64,000 nucleotides of DNA from CAVRUD01 sp963849635 (GCA_963849635.1 CAWKIA010000027.1:1-64000); one strand, 5' to 3'. Numbered from the stretch's first letter, positions 29,915 through 38,700 are shown. Numbers and translations are program-made. The notes: generated from the sequence alone by a model not told the origin.

Positions 29915-31030
29915 CTAGCCGAGGGCGCGTTCCATCGCCGCCGACGCCTCCGCGAACGCCTCCGGGTAGAGATGCCCATAGGTATCGGACGTGGTGCTCA
30001 GCAGCGTGTGCCCCAGCACTTCCTGCACGACCTTCATCGGCACGCCCTCCGCGATCAAGAGACTGGCCGCGGTGTGCCGCGTCGTGTGGAAGGCGCGCCG
30101 TTCGAGCCCGGCATCGGCCAGCAACCGGTGCCAGGACCGCAGCAGGTTGCGCGGGTGGATCGGCGTGCCGATGCGGGTCGTGAAGACGAGCCCGCATGCC
30201 TGCCAGTCGGATCCGGCGGCGGCGCGCTCGAACCCCTGCCGGTCGCGGTGCGCCCGCAACGCCGCCACCAGCGGCGCCGGTACCCGCAGCGTTCGTCGCG
30301 ACTTCGCCGTCTTGGGGTCGCGCAGGATGAGGGCGCCGTCGACGCGCTGAAGCGCCCGCCGCACCCGCAGCGTGCCGGTGTCGAGGTCGACGTCCTCCCA
30401 GGAGAGCCCCAGCACCTCCCCCTGGCGCAGCCCCAGCGTCAGCGCCAGCCGGTAGAGCGGGCCGAGGCGGTCGGCCTCCGTCGCGGCGATGAGGGCGCGG
30501 GCCTCCGCCACCGTGAAGGGCCGCACCTCCCGGTGGACCTGCCGGGGCGGGTCGACGAGCGCCGCGACGTTGCGGGCGACGAGCCCCCAGCGCAGCGCTT
30601 GATTCAGCGCGGTCCGCAGCACGCCCCGGATGAGCAGGACCGTTTTCGGGGAGAGCCCGGCGCGGGTTTTCGCCTGCAACAGCGCGGCCACGTGCGGCGC
30701 CGTGAGCCGGCTCAGCTCGTGGTGCCCGATCGCCGGGATCACGTGGTTCCTCAGGAGGTCGCGGTACTGCACATACGTGTTTGGCGCCCGGTTCGGCCGG
30801 ACGGTGTCCTCCAGCCATGCGCCGAGAAAGTGCCCGACGGTTTGACGCTTGGCGCCGAGGTCGATGCCGGACTCGAGATCGCGGTGCGCCTGCTTCAACT
30901 TCGCGGCGACCTCCGCCCGCGTCTTGCCATAGAACGATTTCCACTTGCCGTCGGGAAGGCTCATCCGGACTTCCCAACTGCCGTCCGCCCGTTCCCGAAA
31001 CGACCCTTCGCCATGCCCTCGCTTACCCAT
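29915..31030 (-). CDS. Tyrosine recombinase/site-specific integrase
   Basis: A 371-residue phage-type integrase. The N-terminal arm (GSFRERADGSWEVRMSLPDGK) is an AP2-like DNA-binding segment and is followed by a SAM-like core-binding domain. The catalytic domain has Arg in LTLGLRQGEVLGLSW (about residue 199), H-x-x-R in FHTTRHTAASLL (about 318), His in VLGHTLLSTT and the nucleophile Tyr in DTYGHLYPE (about 351). The set is complete, so it should be active. The ATG at 31030 follows AGGAG. It would integrate or excise a mobile element. The XRE and SWIM genes next to it look like parts of that element. Confidence 0.92.
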   Translation of the reverse strand: MGKRGHGEGSFRERADGSWEVRMSLPDGKWKSFYGKTRAEVAAKLKQAHRDLESGIDLGAKRQTVGHFLGAWLEDTVRPNRAPNTYVQYRDLLRNHVIPAIGHHELSRLTAPHVAALLQAKTRAGLSPKTVLLIRGVLRTALNQALRWGLVARNVAALVDPPRQVHREVRPFTVAEARALIAATEADRLGPLYRLALTLGLRQGEVLGLSWEDVDLDTGTLRVRRALQRVDGALILRDPKTAKSRRTLRVPAPLVAALRAHRDRQGFERAAAGSDWQACGLVFTTRIGTPIHPRNLLRSWHRLLADAGLERRAFHTTRHTAASLLIAEGVPMKVVQEVLGHTLLSTTSDTYGHLYPEAFAEASAAMERALG

Positions 31031-31137
31031 GGTTGCGCTCCTCTTCTCGGGTGAATATCGGTGCGATCAGGTCGCCCGTTTTCTCGCGTGCTATGCTCAC
31101 GGCTCCTGCTCGACGCTGATCCCGGCGAGCGGGTTCC

Positions 31138-31431
31138 TCAACCGGCGGCGCCGGGTTTCGGCCCGGCGCCGTTGGCGTTTTCAGCCGAGCCGTGGGCGCT
31201 CCGGTTGCGTTCGCGCCGCGCCGCCAGGCGAGACGGATCGGGCTCGAAGTCGATTGACTCCATTGCCACGCCGAAGACTTCGGCGATTGTGCGGAGCTGC
31301 GACGCCTTCGGCTCGTGGGTGCGCCGCTCCCAGTTGTAGACCGTCATCTCGGTCACGCCGACGCGGCGCCCGAATTCCGGGCGCGACCAGCCGCGTTCCG
31401 TCCGCAGGGTTTCGATCGACCGTCGTTCCAT
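31138..31431 (-). CDS. XRE-family helix-turn-helix repressor
   Basis: 97 residues, with the ATG at 31431 after GGAGGA. An XRE helix-turn-helix fills the first 60 residues (LRTERGWSRPEFGRRVGVTEMTVYNWERR, split by the turn). The C-terminal tail is Arg/Ala/Gly-rich with no ligand domain. It is divergent from the SWIM gene, with an 18-bp palindrome between them, so it probably represses itself and the SWIM gene. It likely controls the integrated element. Confidence 0.85.
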   Translation of the reverse strand: MERRSIETLRTERGWSRPEFGRRVGVTEMTVYNWERRTHEPKASQLRTIAEVFGVAMESIDFEPDPSRLAARRERNRSAHGSAENANGAGPKPGAAG

Positions 31432-31451
31432 GCTCGTGATCCTCCGCTCAC

Positions 31452-31469
31452 ACTATAGCATGCTATAGT
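31452..31469. promoter_or_regulatory. 18-bp perfect palindrome, probable XRE operator
   Basis: ACTATAGCATGCTATAGT lies 21 bases upstream of the XRE start and 54 bases upstream of the SWIM gene start. Symmetry, AT content and position between divergent genes fit a repressor operator. A partial half-site (GTGCTATGCTCAC) occurs at about 31089 before the integrase gene. Confidence 0.65.
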
Positions 31470-31522
31470 ATCTTCGTCGGGTTGAGGAACCCGCAGGGAT
31501 CGCAGTCGAGAGGAACACCCCC

Positions 31523-32449
31523 GTGAGCATCGCAACCATCACCCCGATCAACCGCCCCGGCCGAGTCGCCACCGCTGCCCGTTGGCAGAAGGCCCTCGCC
31601 CGGGCGATCGAGCAGGGCGTCACCGTCCGCCAGCTCGCCACCAGCGGCGTCTGGATCGCCACCAGCGGCACGGACGCGGCCGCCGCCTACGTCGTCACCA
31701 CGACGGAGTGCGAGTGCCCCGCCGCCGCGGAGGGCGACGTGTGCTGCAAGCACCGGGCGATGCTGCGGCACGTGCTGGGGATGCTCGACCCGGAGCCGCC
31801 GACCCCGGTGGCCCCGGCCGCGACGGTGGTGGCCCTGGCGCCCGTCGCGGCGCCAGAGGTCGAGTGCCCCGCCTGCGACGGCTACGGTAACGCCGGGTTC
31901 GATGAAAGTGACGACGGCCGATACTGGCCAGTCGGCACCTGCGCGATGTGCGACGGGGAGGGGGTCATCCCCTCTTCGCTCGCCGCTTTGACTCCGGGGT
32001 GCGGGCAATGCGACGGCCGCGGCTATTACCGCAAAGAGAGCGCCATCTTCGGGACCACTTTCCGGGTGAATTGCGGCGCTTGCCACGGGACGGGGGTCGA
32101 GCCCGCACCTTGGGCGGCGCAGGAGGCACACGCGTGGACCGCCTGGGCGTCACCGGCTACGTCGCGGCCCGGACGCAATCGCGGATCGGCGACACGTTCA
32201 GCGCCCCCCCGGACGGCGCCGAGGTCATCCGCGTCGACCAGCAGGCCAACGGGACCGTCGGCTACGCCGTCAAGGCGCCGGCGCCGCAGTGCTCGGAGTG
32301 GGAGAACGCGCCAAGCTCTTGCCCGCGCTGAATACTCCCTTCGGCGGATGCCTCTACCACCGTTGGCTGCGTACCATGGCCCTTCCATCAGCCCGAGCCG
32401 CCGCCTGCCGCGCGCACGTGGATCAATTTGTGGGCGAACGGGCGGGTGA
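31523..32449 (+). CDS. SWIM zinc-finger protein with DnaJ-like zinc knuckles
   Basis: The open frame gives 308 residues. A SWIM finger (C-x-C-x9-C-x-H, Cys63, Cys65, Cys75, His77) follows an N-terminal helix. Four C-x-x-C-x-G-x-G knuckles come next (CPACDGYG, CAMCDGEG, CGQCDGRG, CGACHGTG), as in the zinc domain of DnaJ. These domains bind DNA or protein, and the role here is unknown. After about residue 204 the frame becomes Arg/Ser/Pro-rich and is overlapped by a better-looking gene with its own AGGAGG, so the true C-terminus may be near 32140 with a frame error. A degraded copy of the knuckle region lies at 34486. Confidence 0.75.
   Translation: MSIATITPINRPGRVATAARWQKALARAIEQGVTVRQLATSGVWIATSGTDAAAAYVVTTTECECPAAAEGDVCCKHRAMLRHVLGMLDPEPPTPVAPAATVVALAPVAAPEVECPACDGYGNAGFDESDDGRYWPVGTCAMCDGEGVIPSSLAALTPGCGQCDGRGYYRKESAIFGTTFRVNCGACHGTGVEPAPWAAQEAHAWTAWASPATSRPGRNRGSATRSAPPRTAPRSSASTSRPTGPSATPSRRRRRSARSGRTRQALARAEYSLRRMPLPPLAAYHGPSISPSRRLPRARGSICGRTGG
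32134..32331 (+). CDS. Small hypothetical protein after SWIM gene
   Basis: 65 residues from the GTG at 32134, placed seven bases after a perfect AGGAGG. The sequence (GVTGYVAARTQSRIGDTF, then VIRVDQQANGTVGYAVK) has normal composition, unlike the overlapping SWIM frame. No family is recognised. It probably overlaps the end of the SWIM gene and is translated with it. Confidence 0.55.
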   Translation: MDRLGVTGYVAARTQSRIGDTFSAPPDGAEVIRVDQQANGTVGYAVKAPAPQCSEWENAPSSCPR

Positions 32450-32618
32450 TCGCCCACGGCATGAGCGGGTAGGGCTGAGGTCTCGGGGCGGCGCCGCACG
32501 GCGACGCCCCCGACACTCGATGGCCCAAGGTTGGCTCGTTGACCCCTCACGAGGGATTGTCGCCACGGTGGGCGGGACCGGCCAAGCCGAGCCAGTCGGA
32601 GAGCCAGAGGGCCGGCGC

Positions 32619-34301
32619 GTGGACCGGGTGAGGACGGCGGTCGCGAGGGCGCGGGCGTACAGGCTGCCGCGCCTCGAGAAGAGCGACGTGGCGGCCGGCC
32701 TGACCTCGGGCATCGCCAACGTGCCCGACGGGATGGCCTCGGCCGTGCTCGCCGGCGTTAACCCGGTGCACGGCATTTACACCGTGATCGTCGGCACGCC
32801 GGTCGCCTCCCTCGCCATCTCCACCCAGCTCTTGATGTTCAACACCACCAGCTCGATGACGCTCGTGGCGGTCGACGGCCTGGGCACGCGCACAGGAACC
32901 GAACGCATCGAGGCGCTGATCGTCATCGCGCTCGTCGCCGGGCTGGTCCAGATCGCGCTCGGCGTGCTCGGGCTCGGGATGTTGACCAAGTTCGTCCCCA
33001 ACTCGGTCATGGTCGGGTTCCTCACCGGCATCGCGTGGCTGATCATCCTGGGACAACTCTGGGACCTGACCGGCTACACCGACGACCTCGGCGGCAGACG
33101 GCTCGAGAAGACTGCCCGGCTCTTTGCCAATCTCAACGAGATCGACCGCTGGACGACCGGGCTGGGCCTGGGCTGCCTGGGGGTCCTGGTCTTCGTGCGG
33201 CGCGGACCGCTCGCGAACTTCAAGCTCCTGATCGCCATCGCGCTCGCCACCCTCGTTGCCTGGCTGTTCGCGCCCGACTCCGTCGCGCTCGTCAGCAGCC
33301 TCGGGGAGATCCCGCGTTCGCTGCCCTCGTTCGAGCTTCCCACGTTTTCGCTGTTCCCGACCATGCTGCTGACGGGCATGGCGGTCGCGGCGGTTGGGCT
33401 CCTGCAGTCCGCAGGGGTCTCCCAGGGGTATCCGAACCCCGACGGGAGCGACACGAGTGATTCCCGGGACTTTCTCGGGCAGGGGATCGCCAACACGGTC
33501 GGCTCCTGCTTTCGAGCGATGGCCGGCGGCGGGTCGCTGTCCGGGACCGCGCTCCACGTCAGCGCCGGCGCCCGGACGCGCTACGCCGCCGTCGTCCAGG
33601 CCGGCGTCGTCCTCGTCCTCGTCCTGGCGTTCAGCGACCTGTTGAGTCTCGTCCCGATGACCGCCTTGGCCGCCGTCCTGATCTACGCCGCCGCGTTCTC
33701 CATCAAGCTCTCGGCCATCGCGACCATCCGGCGCACCTCGGCAACGTCGCTCGTCTCGATGATGGCCACCTTCCTCGCGACGCTCGTGATCCCGCTGCAG
33801 CAGGCGGTGATCGTCGGCGTGGTGTTCGCCGCCGTCCTGTTCATCTACCGCGCGAGCGTCGACGTGCGGGTGAGCGAGGTGACGGTCCAGGGCGAGCGGC
33901 TCATCATCGGCCCCCCGCCAACCGAGCTGCGCGCCCACGACGTCACGGTCCTCGACATCCAGGGCAACCTCTTCTACGCGGGGGCCCGGACTCTCGGCCG
34001 CTTGCTGCCGCCGGCGGCCGGCGTCGAGCGCCCCGTCGTCGTGCTCCGCATCCGCGGGCAACAGGAGCTCGGCAGCACCTTCTTCAAGGTCATCGGCGCC
34101 TACGCCCAACGGATCGCCGACAACGGGGGACGCCTCATCCTGGCGGGTGCCGAGCCGGCCGTGCTGGCTCGGCTCGAGCGGACGGGCATGGCCGAGACGA
34201 TCGGCGCCGAGAACATCTTCCCGGCCGGCAGCGTCCTGGGCGACTCGGTCATCGCGGCCGACACCGCCGGCCGCGCCTGGCTGGACGGCCGGCCCGCCTG
34301 A
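32619..34301 (+). CDS. SulP-family anion transporter with STAS domain
   Basis: About 560 residues from the GTG at 32619. The frame is open from 32289, and an ATG at 32520 is another possible start. The inner-membrane part has about 10-12 hydrophobic segments, and the N-terminal region SDVAAGLTSGIANVPDGMASAVLAGVNPVHG is the SulP signature, where an uptake-type residue pattern surrounds PxG. The C-terminal soluble STAS domain spans about residues 430-550 (VTVLDIQGNLFYAGA, then IADNGGRLILAGAEP). Sulfate, bicarbonate or another anion is the likely substrate. Zinc-knuckle genes flank it on both sides. Confidence 0.9.
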   Translation: MDRVRTAVARARAYRLPRLEKSDVAAGLTSGIANVPDGMASAVLAGVNPVHGIYTVIVGTPVASLAISTQLLMFNTTSSMTLVAVDGLGTRTGTERIEALIVIALVAGLVQIALGVLGLGMLTKFVPNSVMVGFLTGIAWLIILGQLWDLTGYTDDLGGRRLEKTARLFANLNEIDRWTTGLGLGCLGVLVFVRRGPLANFKLLIAIALATLVAWLFAPDSVALVSSLGEIPRSLPSFELPTFSLFPTMLLTGMAVAAVGLLQSAGVSQGYPNPDGSDTSDSRDFLGQGIANTVGSCFRAMAGGGSLSGTALHVSAGARTRYAAVVQAGVVLVLVLAFSDLLSLVPMTALAAVLIYAAAFSIKLSAIATIRRTSATSLVSMMATFLATLVIPLQQAVIVGVVFAAVLFIYRASVDVRVSEVTVQGERLIIGPPPTELRAHDVTVLDIQGNLFYAGARTLGRLLPPAAGVERPVVVLRIRGQQELGSTFFKVIGAYAQRIADNGGRLILAGAEPAVLARLERTGMAETIGAENIFPAGSVLGDSVIAADTAGRAWLDGRPA

Positions 34302-34485
34302 GCGCGCGTTTCGCATGGTTCGCGCCGTGAGCCTGGGCGCGACGCTCGGGCCTACGGAGGTGCAGAATCGTGTGCAGGTGGGTCACGCCAGCGCTGCTAG
34401 AACTCGTGGACGTTCACGCCCGAGATTGTAGCCGGGATGCCGGCCGCATCGCATCGGCATGCCAAGGTGGTGCTTCTGTTACCGT

Positions 34486-34689
34486 GCGAGATGACGACGG
34501 GCGGTACTGGCCGGTCGGGCGGTGCGAGCGACATGCGACGGGGAGGGGGTGATCCCCTCCCCGCCCGCAGCAGTGGCGCCGGGGATCGCCCCGGACTGCG
34601 GGCGGTGCGACGGGCGCGGCTACCATCGGAAGGAGAGCGCGACCTTCGGCACCACCTTTCCGGTGAACTGCCGCGCTTGCCGTGGATGA
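34486..34689 (+). pseudogene. Zinc-knuckle fragment, duplicate of SWIM gene 3' part
   Basis: Reading across two frames gives DDGRYWPVG, GEGVIPS, CGRCDGRGYHRKESATFGTTF and NCRACRG followed by TGA. The SWIM protein at 31523 has the same order (DDGRYWPVG, GEGVIPS, CGQCDGRGYYRKESAIFGTTF, NCGACHG). The 5' SWIM part is missing. It lies immediately after the SulP gene. Confidence 0.75.
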
Positions 34690-34699
34690 CCCGCTTCAT

Positions 34700-34865
34700 C
34701 CAGTTGAGCACGGTCGCCCGGTTGACCCCAGGATGTCGGCTACTTCGGACGAGCCGATGACGCGGGCGTCTGGCGGCCCAAGCGCTGGATGGCGTGCGCG
34801 GCCTCGCCGAGGAGAGCCGCGGCCTCGGCCGTCCCGATCAGGTCGTCGTCCAGGGGAACCACCTA
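34700..34865 (-). pseudogene. Helix-turn-helix DNA-binding fragment
   Basis: Minus-strand frames give LIGTAEAAALLGEAAHAIQRL and, after a frame change, VIGSSEVADILGVNRATVLNWM. These are excisionase/MerR-like helix-turn-helix segments without a start or a full domain around them. The region to 35100 shows no other gene. Confidence 0.4.
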
Positions 34866-35101
34866 CCCAATGGTGTCGAACGCGTCGAATGGCGGGGTTC
34901 TCGCACGTCGGACTTCCGGCGGGCCGGCAGATGGACCGGGCCTACCATGCAGATCTGGAGCCCACGGAGTCGCGAATCAGTGGCGCATAACCCCCGCCTC
35001 CGCCGCCTGATCCGCGAACCGGCCCGAGCGGGCCCGGGCCGGTTCGCCCGCAAGACGGACGCGAGGGCTGGACCCCTCCGCCCCAGCGCCCACGGTGCCG
35101 T

Positions 35102-36440
35102 CTACGGTGCTGCGGCGACGCAGGCCGCCGCCATGGCGCGTCGCAGACGCAGCCTTCTGGGCACCCCGATCCCCCAGTGCGGCGGAGCAGCCCCGCCGCA
35201 CACGCCCGGCGGCGGCGCGGCCACGCAGGCGCCGTTAGTGGCGTGGTCGCAGACGCAGCCCTCTGGGCAGCCCATCCCCCAGTGCGGGGAGCACCTGCCG
35301 CCGCACACGCCCGGCGGCGGCGGGGCGACGCAGGTGACCGATAACGTGCTGGTCGCAGACGCAGCCCTCTGGGCAGCCGACCCCGCGGTACGGGGAGCAG
35401 CCGCCGCGGCACACGCCCGGCGGCGGCGCGGCGACGCAGGCGCCGTTAATGGCGTGGTCGCAGACGCAGCCCTCTGGGCAGCCGACCCCGTGGTACGGGG
35501 AGCAGCCGCCGCCGCAGGTGCCCGGCGGCGGCGGGGCGACGCACTGACCGTCAGTGTAGCGGTCGCAGACGCAGCCGTCTGGGCAGCCGACTCCGAAGTC
35601 GGGCACCCCCCGCCGCAGGTGCCCGGCGGCGGGGCGGCCACGCAGGTCCCGTGTGCGAAGCCGTCGCAGACGCAGCCCTCTGGGCAGCCGACCCCGTTGG
35701 CCGGGGAGCAGCCGCCGAGGCACACGCCCGGCGGCGGCGCGGCCACGCAGGTGCCGGCGTCAAAGCCGTGGTCACCGCGGTCGCAGACGCAGCCCGCTGG
35801 GCACCCGATCCCCCGGCGCGGCAAGCAGCCGCCGAGGCACACGCCCGGCGGCGGCGGGGCGACGCAGGCGCCGTCAACGGCGCGGTCGCAGACGCAGCCC
35901 GCTGGGCAGCCGACCTCGAAGCCGGGGAGCACCCCCGCCGCAGGTGCCCGGCGGCGGCGCGGCGATGCACTGACCGGTCACCGTAGTGGTCGCAGACGCA
36001 GCCCGCTGGGCAGCCGACCCCGTTGGCCGGGGAGCACCCCCCGCCGCAGGTGCCCGGCGGCGGGGCGGCCACGCAGTCGCCGTCAAAGGCGTCGTCGCAG
36101 ACGCAGCCGTCTGGGCAGCCGACCCCGCGGTGCGGGGAGCAGCTGCCGCCGCACACGCCCGGCGGCGGCGCGGCCACGCAGGTGCCCGCGTCATGGTCGT
36201 GGTCACCGCGGTCGCAGACGCAGCCCGCTGGGCAGCCGATCCCCCAGCGCGTAAAGCAGCCGCCGAGGCACACGCCCGGCGGCGGCGCGGCCACGCAGGC
36301 GCCGTTAAAGGCGCGGTCGCAGACGCAGCCCGCTGGGCAGCCGACCCCGTTGGCCGGGGAGCAGCTGCCGCCGCACACGCCCGGCGGCGGCGGGGCCACG
36401 CACTGACCGTCAATGTAGCGGTCGCAGACGCAGCCCGTCT
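35102..36440 (-). pseudogene. 3' part of Cys-rich tandem-repeat exported protein
   Basis: This continues the open frame of 36410-37645 after a frame change near 36440. About twelve more units of the same 35-residue repeat are readable in alternating frames, with changes near 35975, 35940, 35600, 35340 and 35190, and a stop at 35102. Each block keeps the Cys pattern, so the array was longer than the present open frame. Slippage in the repeat or assembly error in a repeat could explain the breaks. Confidence 0.7.
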
Positions 36441-37195
36441 GGGCACTCGACCTCCCCGTCCAGGGAGCACCCCCCGCCGCAGGTGCCCGGCGGCGGGGCG
36501 GCCACGCAGGTGCCGTCACCGGCGGCGTCGCAGACGCAGCCCGCTGGGCAGCCGACCCCGTTGGCCGGGGAGCACCCGCCGCCGCACACGCCCGGCGGCG
36601 CGGCGACGCAGGCGCCGTCAATGGCGTGGTCGCAGACGCAGCCCTCTGGGCAGCCGACCCCGTTGGCCGGGGAGCACCCCCCGCCGCACACGCCCGGCGG
36701 CGGCGGGGCGACGCACTGACCGTCACTGTAGCGGTCGCAGACGCAGCCCTCTGGGCACCCGAACTCGAAGTCGCACCCCCCGCCGCAGGTGCCCGGCGGC
36801 GGGGCGGCCACGCAGGTGCCGTCTTTGGTACTGTCGCAAACGCAGCCAGCCGGGCAGCCGACTTCATCGTCCGGGGAGCAGCCGCCGCCACAGCCGTCCG
36901 GCCCGCTGGAAACGCAGGCGCCGTTAAAGGCGTCGTCGCAGACGCAGCCCGCTGGGCAGCCGACGCCGTAGAACAGGGAGCAGGGGCCGCCGCAGGTGCC
37001 CGGCGGCGGCGGGGCGACGCAGGTCCCGTCGTGGTCGCAGAGGCAGCCGTCTGGGCAGCCGATGAACTCCCGCAGCCAGCACGTGCCGCCGCAGGTGCCC
37101 GGCGGCGGGGCGGCGACGCAGGTCCCGTGTGCGAAGCCGTCGCAGACGCAACTAGCCGGGCAGCCGAGGCCGAGGTGCGGGTTGCAGGGGCCGCC
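35108..37195. repeat. About 20 tandem units of a 105-bp protein-coding repeat
   Basis: Each unit encodes about 35 residues with six Cys in the pattern C-x8-C-x3-C-x7-C-x3-C-x-C-x7, usually VAPPPPG, then CGGGCSP, then GVGCPEGCVCD. A few units have a shorter or longer last loop (for example a five-residue insertion with DHDHDAG). Similarity between neighbouring units is high at the DNA level. Confidence 0.85.
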
Positions 37196-37645
37196 GCACG
37201 TGATCGGCGTGGCGGTCGTGGTCGTGGTCGTGGTGGGAGCCGCCGTCGTGGTGGTGGCGGCGGGGTCGACGCACCCGGCGACCGGGTCCAGGACCTGCCT
37301 GCCCTGGCAGCGGCATTCGCCCTCGCGGCACTCTGCGCCCGGCGGGCAGACGAGCCCGCAAGCACTGCAGTTGCCGGGGTCGCGCTTCAGGTCGACGCAG
37401 CCGGTGGGGCACGCGTCGGTCCCGCTGGGGCACCCGCACTCGCCCTTGTTGTTGGCGGTCTGGCCGGGCGGGCAGGTCGTCTGGGCGCGGCCAGCCCTCG
37501 CCCGGAGCAGGCCGACCACCGCGGCGGCAAGCGCCCCCAGGAGGCTGCGGCGCGTCTTTGGCGCCGCGAGCGCTCGCGCGAGGGAATCAAAGCGGTTCGG
37601 ATCCAACAATGCATCCAGTCTATTGACGTGTGGCGGTGAGCGCAC
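36410..37645 (-). CDS. Exported Cys-rich tandem-repeat protein (5' open part)
   Basis: 411 residues from a GTG at 37645. The N-terminus carries FDSLARALAAPKTRRSLLGALAAAVVGLL, a Tat/Sec-like signal of the form seen in the gene at 41955, with cleavage after ARAGRAQ. A Cys-rich head (CPPGQTANNKGECGCPSGTD, GNCSACGLVCPPGAECREG) and a Thr/Pro linker (AATTTTAAPTTTT) follow. Seven complete six-Cys repeats and part of an eighth come next, after which the frame is lost. No known domain is recognised. The regular Cys spacing suggests small disulfide-bonded modules joined by Pro linkers, so a surface-exposed stalk or adhesive protein is plausible. Confidence 0.8.
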   Translation of the reverse strand: MRSPPHVNRLDALLDPNRFDSLARALAAPKTRRSLLGALAAAVVGLLRARAGRAQTTCPPGQTANNKGECGCPSGTDACPTGCVDLKRDPGNCSACGLVCPPGAECREGECRCQGRQVLDPVAGCVDPAATTTTAAPTTTTTTTATPITCGGPCNPHLGLGCPASCVCDGFAHGTCVAAPPPGTCGGTCWLREFIGCPDGCLCDHDGTCVAPPPPGTCGGPCSLFYGVGCPAGCVCDDAFNGACVSSGPDGCGGGCSPDDEVGCPAGCVCDSTKDGTCVAAPPPGTCGGGCDFEFGCPEGCVCDRYSDGQCVAPPPPGVCGGGCSPANGVGCPEGCVCDHAIDGACVAAPPGVCGGGCSPANGVGCPAGCVCDAAGDGTCVAAPPPGTCGGGCSLDGEVECPDGLRLRPLH

Positions 37646-38346
37646 CGTAGCAATAGGCCCAGTCTAAAGGTACGGGGGCAGCTTGGCCAATTAGTCCTAG
37701 GATCCTACCCCGTGGACCTGCGGGGCGGTCGGCGGACGGCTCGCCCAGCGGACGGCCCCGACGCGCCCGCCGCGTCTCCGATCGATCGGAGACGCGACCG
37801 CTTTGGTGCTTCGGTTATCTTGCGTTCGGAGGATCTGGGGCGGGGTAGCCCCCTTATGTATAGAGACCCCGGTTCCACCAACGCGGGGCAACCGTCACCG
37901 GCGGGCCTCGCGCGCGCCGCGGACCGATTTCCGGGCGAAAACCGGCCGACTATTTAGTTGACAAATCAAAATATACCGGTGCTCGCCATGGACGGATTTT
38001 TTTAGCTGACGCTACATTTCTCCAGGGGGTTAGTGGCTACCGCTGGCGCATTGCAGCCATTGGTAGCTCCCTCCGCCACTTTTGCAGGCCGGACGTCGTC
38101 GAAATCACGCCCCTCGCTATGGGGGGCGCGGCAGCTGGGGGGTCCACCGTCGCCATCGACGCCAACGTAGTTAATGACGTCATCATCGTCTTCGACGTCG
38201 TCGTCTTTATCGTCATCTGATGTTGATGATTTTTTCTAGATGGCCATAGTTCTTTTTCCCCTCGGCAGGCGAACCGCCGCCTTATCCCGTGGAGAACCAC
38301 GTCGGTTCGCCTGCGAAGGGTAGTCCGTAAGAATTGGATGGTTCGC
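37646..38346. other. Intergenic region with palindrome and AT-rich segment
   Basis: It contains a 26-bp palindrome (37771-37796), an AT-rich stretch around 37950-38010 with a TTGACA box, and a Val/Ile/Asp-rich 33-codon frame at 38119-38220 (MGGAAAGGSTVAID onwards) with no ribosome-binding site. No gene is supported with confidence. Confidence 0.4.
37771..37796. repeat. 26-bp perfect palindrome
   Basis: CGCGTCTCCGATC is followed directly by its reverse complement with no loop. It is longer than a usual operator half-site pair and lies about 125 bases upstream of the start of the Cys-rich repeat protein. It could be a regulator site or a recombination or resolution site. Confidence 0.5.
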
Positions 38347-38691
38347 TCAGTAAGGGTGGTCCAATTGGTGAACCACTCGACGCGGGGTTTCGGGGAATGT
38401 GTAGCAGGTCGACAGTGGTGCCCCCGTGTGCGGATTCTGCCGCCGGATCGCGACGATAAAACCGGCTTCCTCGAGCTGCCGAAGGGCCTTGCGCGTGCGT
38501 GTCTGTCCGCACCCTACACGCGCGGCAAGGGTCGGGATCGCCGGCCACGCCTTGCCGGACTTCGAGTTGCGGAACGCCCTCAGCGCGGCATAGGTCGCCA
38601 CGGCGTACGGCCCGAGGCCCGCGTCGATCAGGCTGATCGGTACCATGGCGAACGGTGCGATCGCCTTCGAGGGGTTTGTGCGGTCGGTCAC
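38347..38691 (-). CDS. Helix-turn-helix protein of the HTH_36 / replication-initiator type
   Basis: 114 residues from the GTG at 38691. FAMVPISLIDAGLGPYAVATYAALRAF and WPAIPTLAARVGCGQTRTRKALRQLEEAGFI form the winged helix seen in many plasmid and phage replication proteins. The C-terminal part is short, so it is a minimal version. Its start is 9 bases after the stop of the excisionase-like gene, which suggests one operon. It probably binds DNA of the mobile element. Confidence 0.75.
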   Translation of the reverse strand: MTDRTNPSKAIAPFAMVPISLIDAGLGPYAVATYAALRAFRNSKSGKAWPAIPTLAARVGCGQTRTRKALRQLEEAGFIVAIRRQNPHTGAPLSTCYTFPETPRRVVHQLDHPY

Positions 38692-38700
38692 GTCGCGCCC

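Larger units (their letters stand above)
31129..31494. repeat. 15-bp perfect inverted repeats flanking the XRE gene
   Basis: GCGGGTTCCTCAACC at 31129-31143 is repeated as its exact reverse complement at 31480-31494. The left copy overlaps the stop codon of the XRE gene and the right copy lies in the divergent promoter region. Nearby GGCGAG/AGGGATC bases extend the likeness imperfectly. Confidence 0.65.

Noticed and set aside
32547..34316. A 589-codon antisense frame opposite the SulP gene
   Set aside because: The composition is all Arg, Asp, Glu, Gln and Gly with no hydrophobic segments, as expected for the complement of a high-GC membrane protein gene.
34794..36254. Long plus-strand frame with GGGAATQ repeats across the Cys-rich array
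   Set aside because: It is the antisense reading of the 105-bp repeat. The minus strand has conserved Cys and an export signal; the plus strand has no start site or family features.
35108..37195. Regular repeats considered as a CRISPR array
   Set aside because: The unit is 105 bp, contiguous and protein-coding, with no unique spacers and no cas genes nearby.
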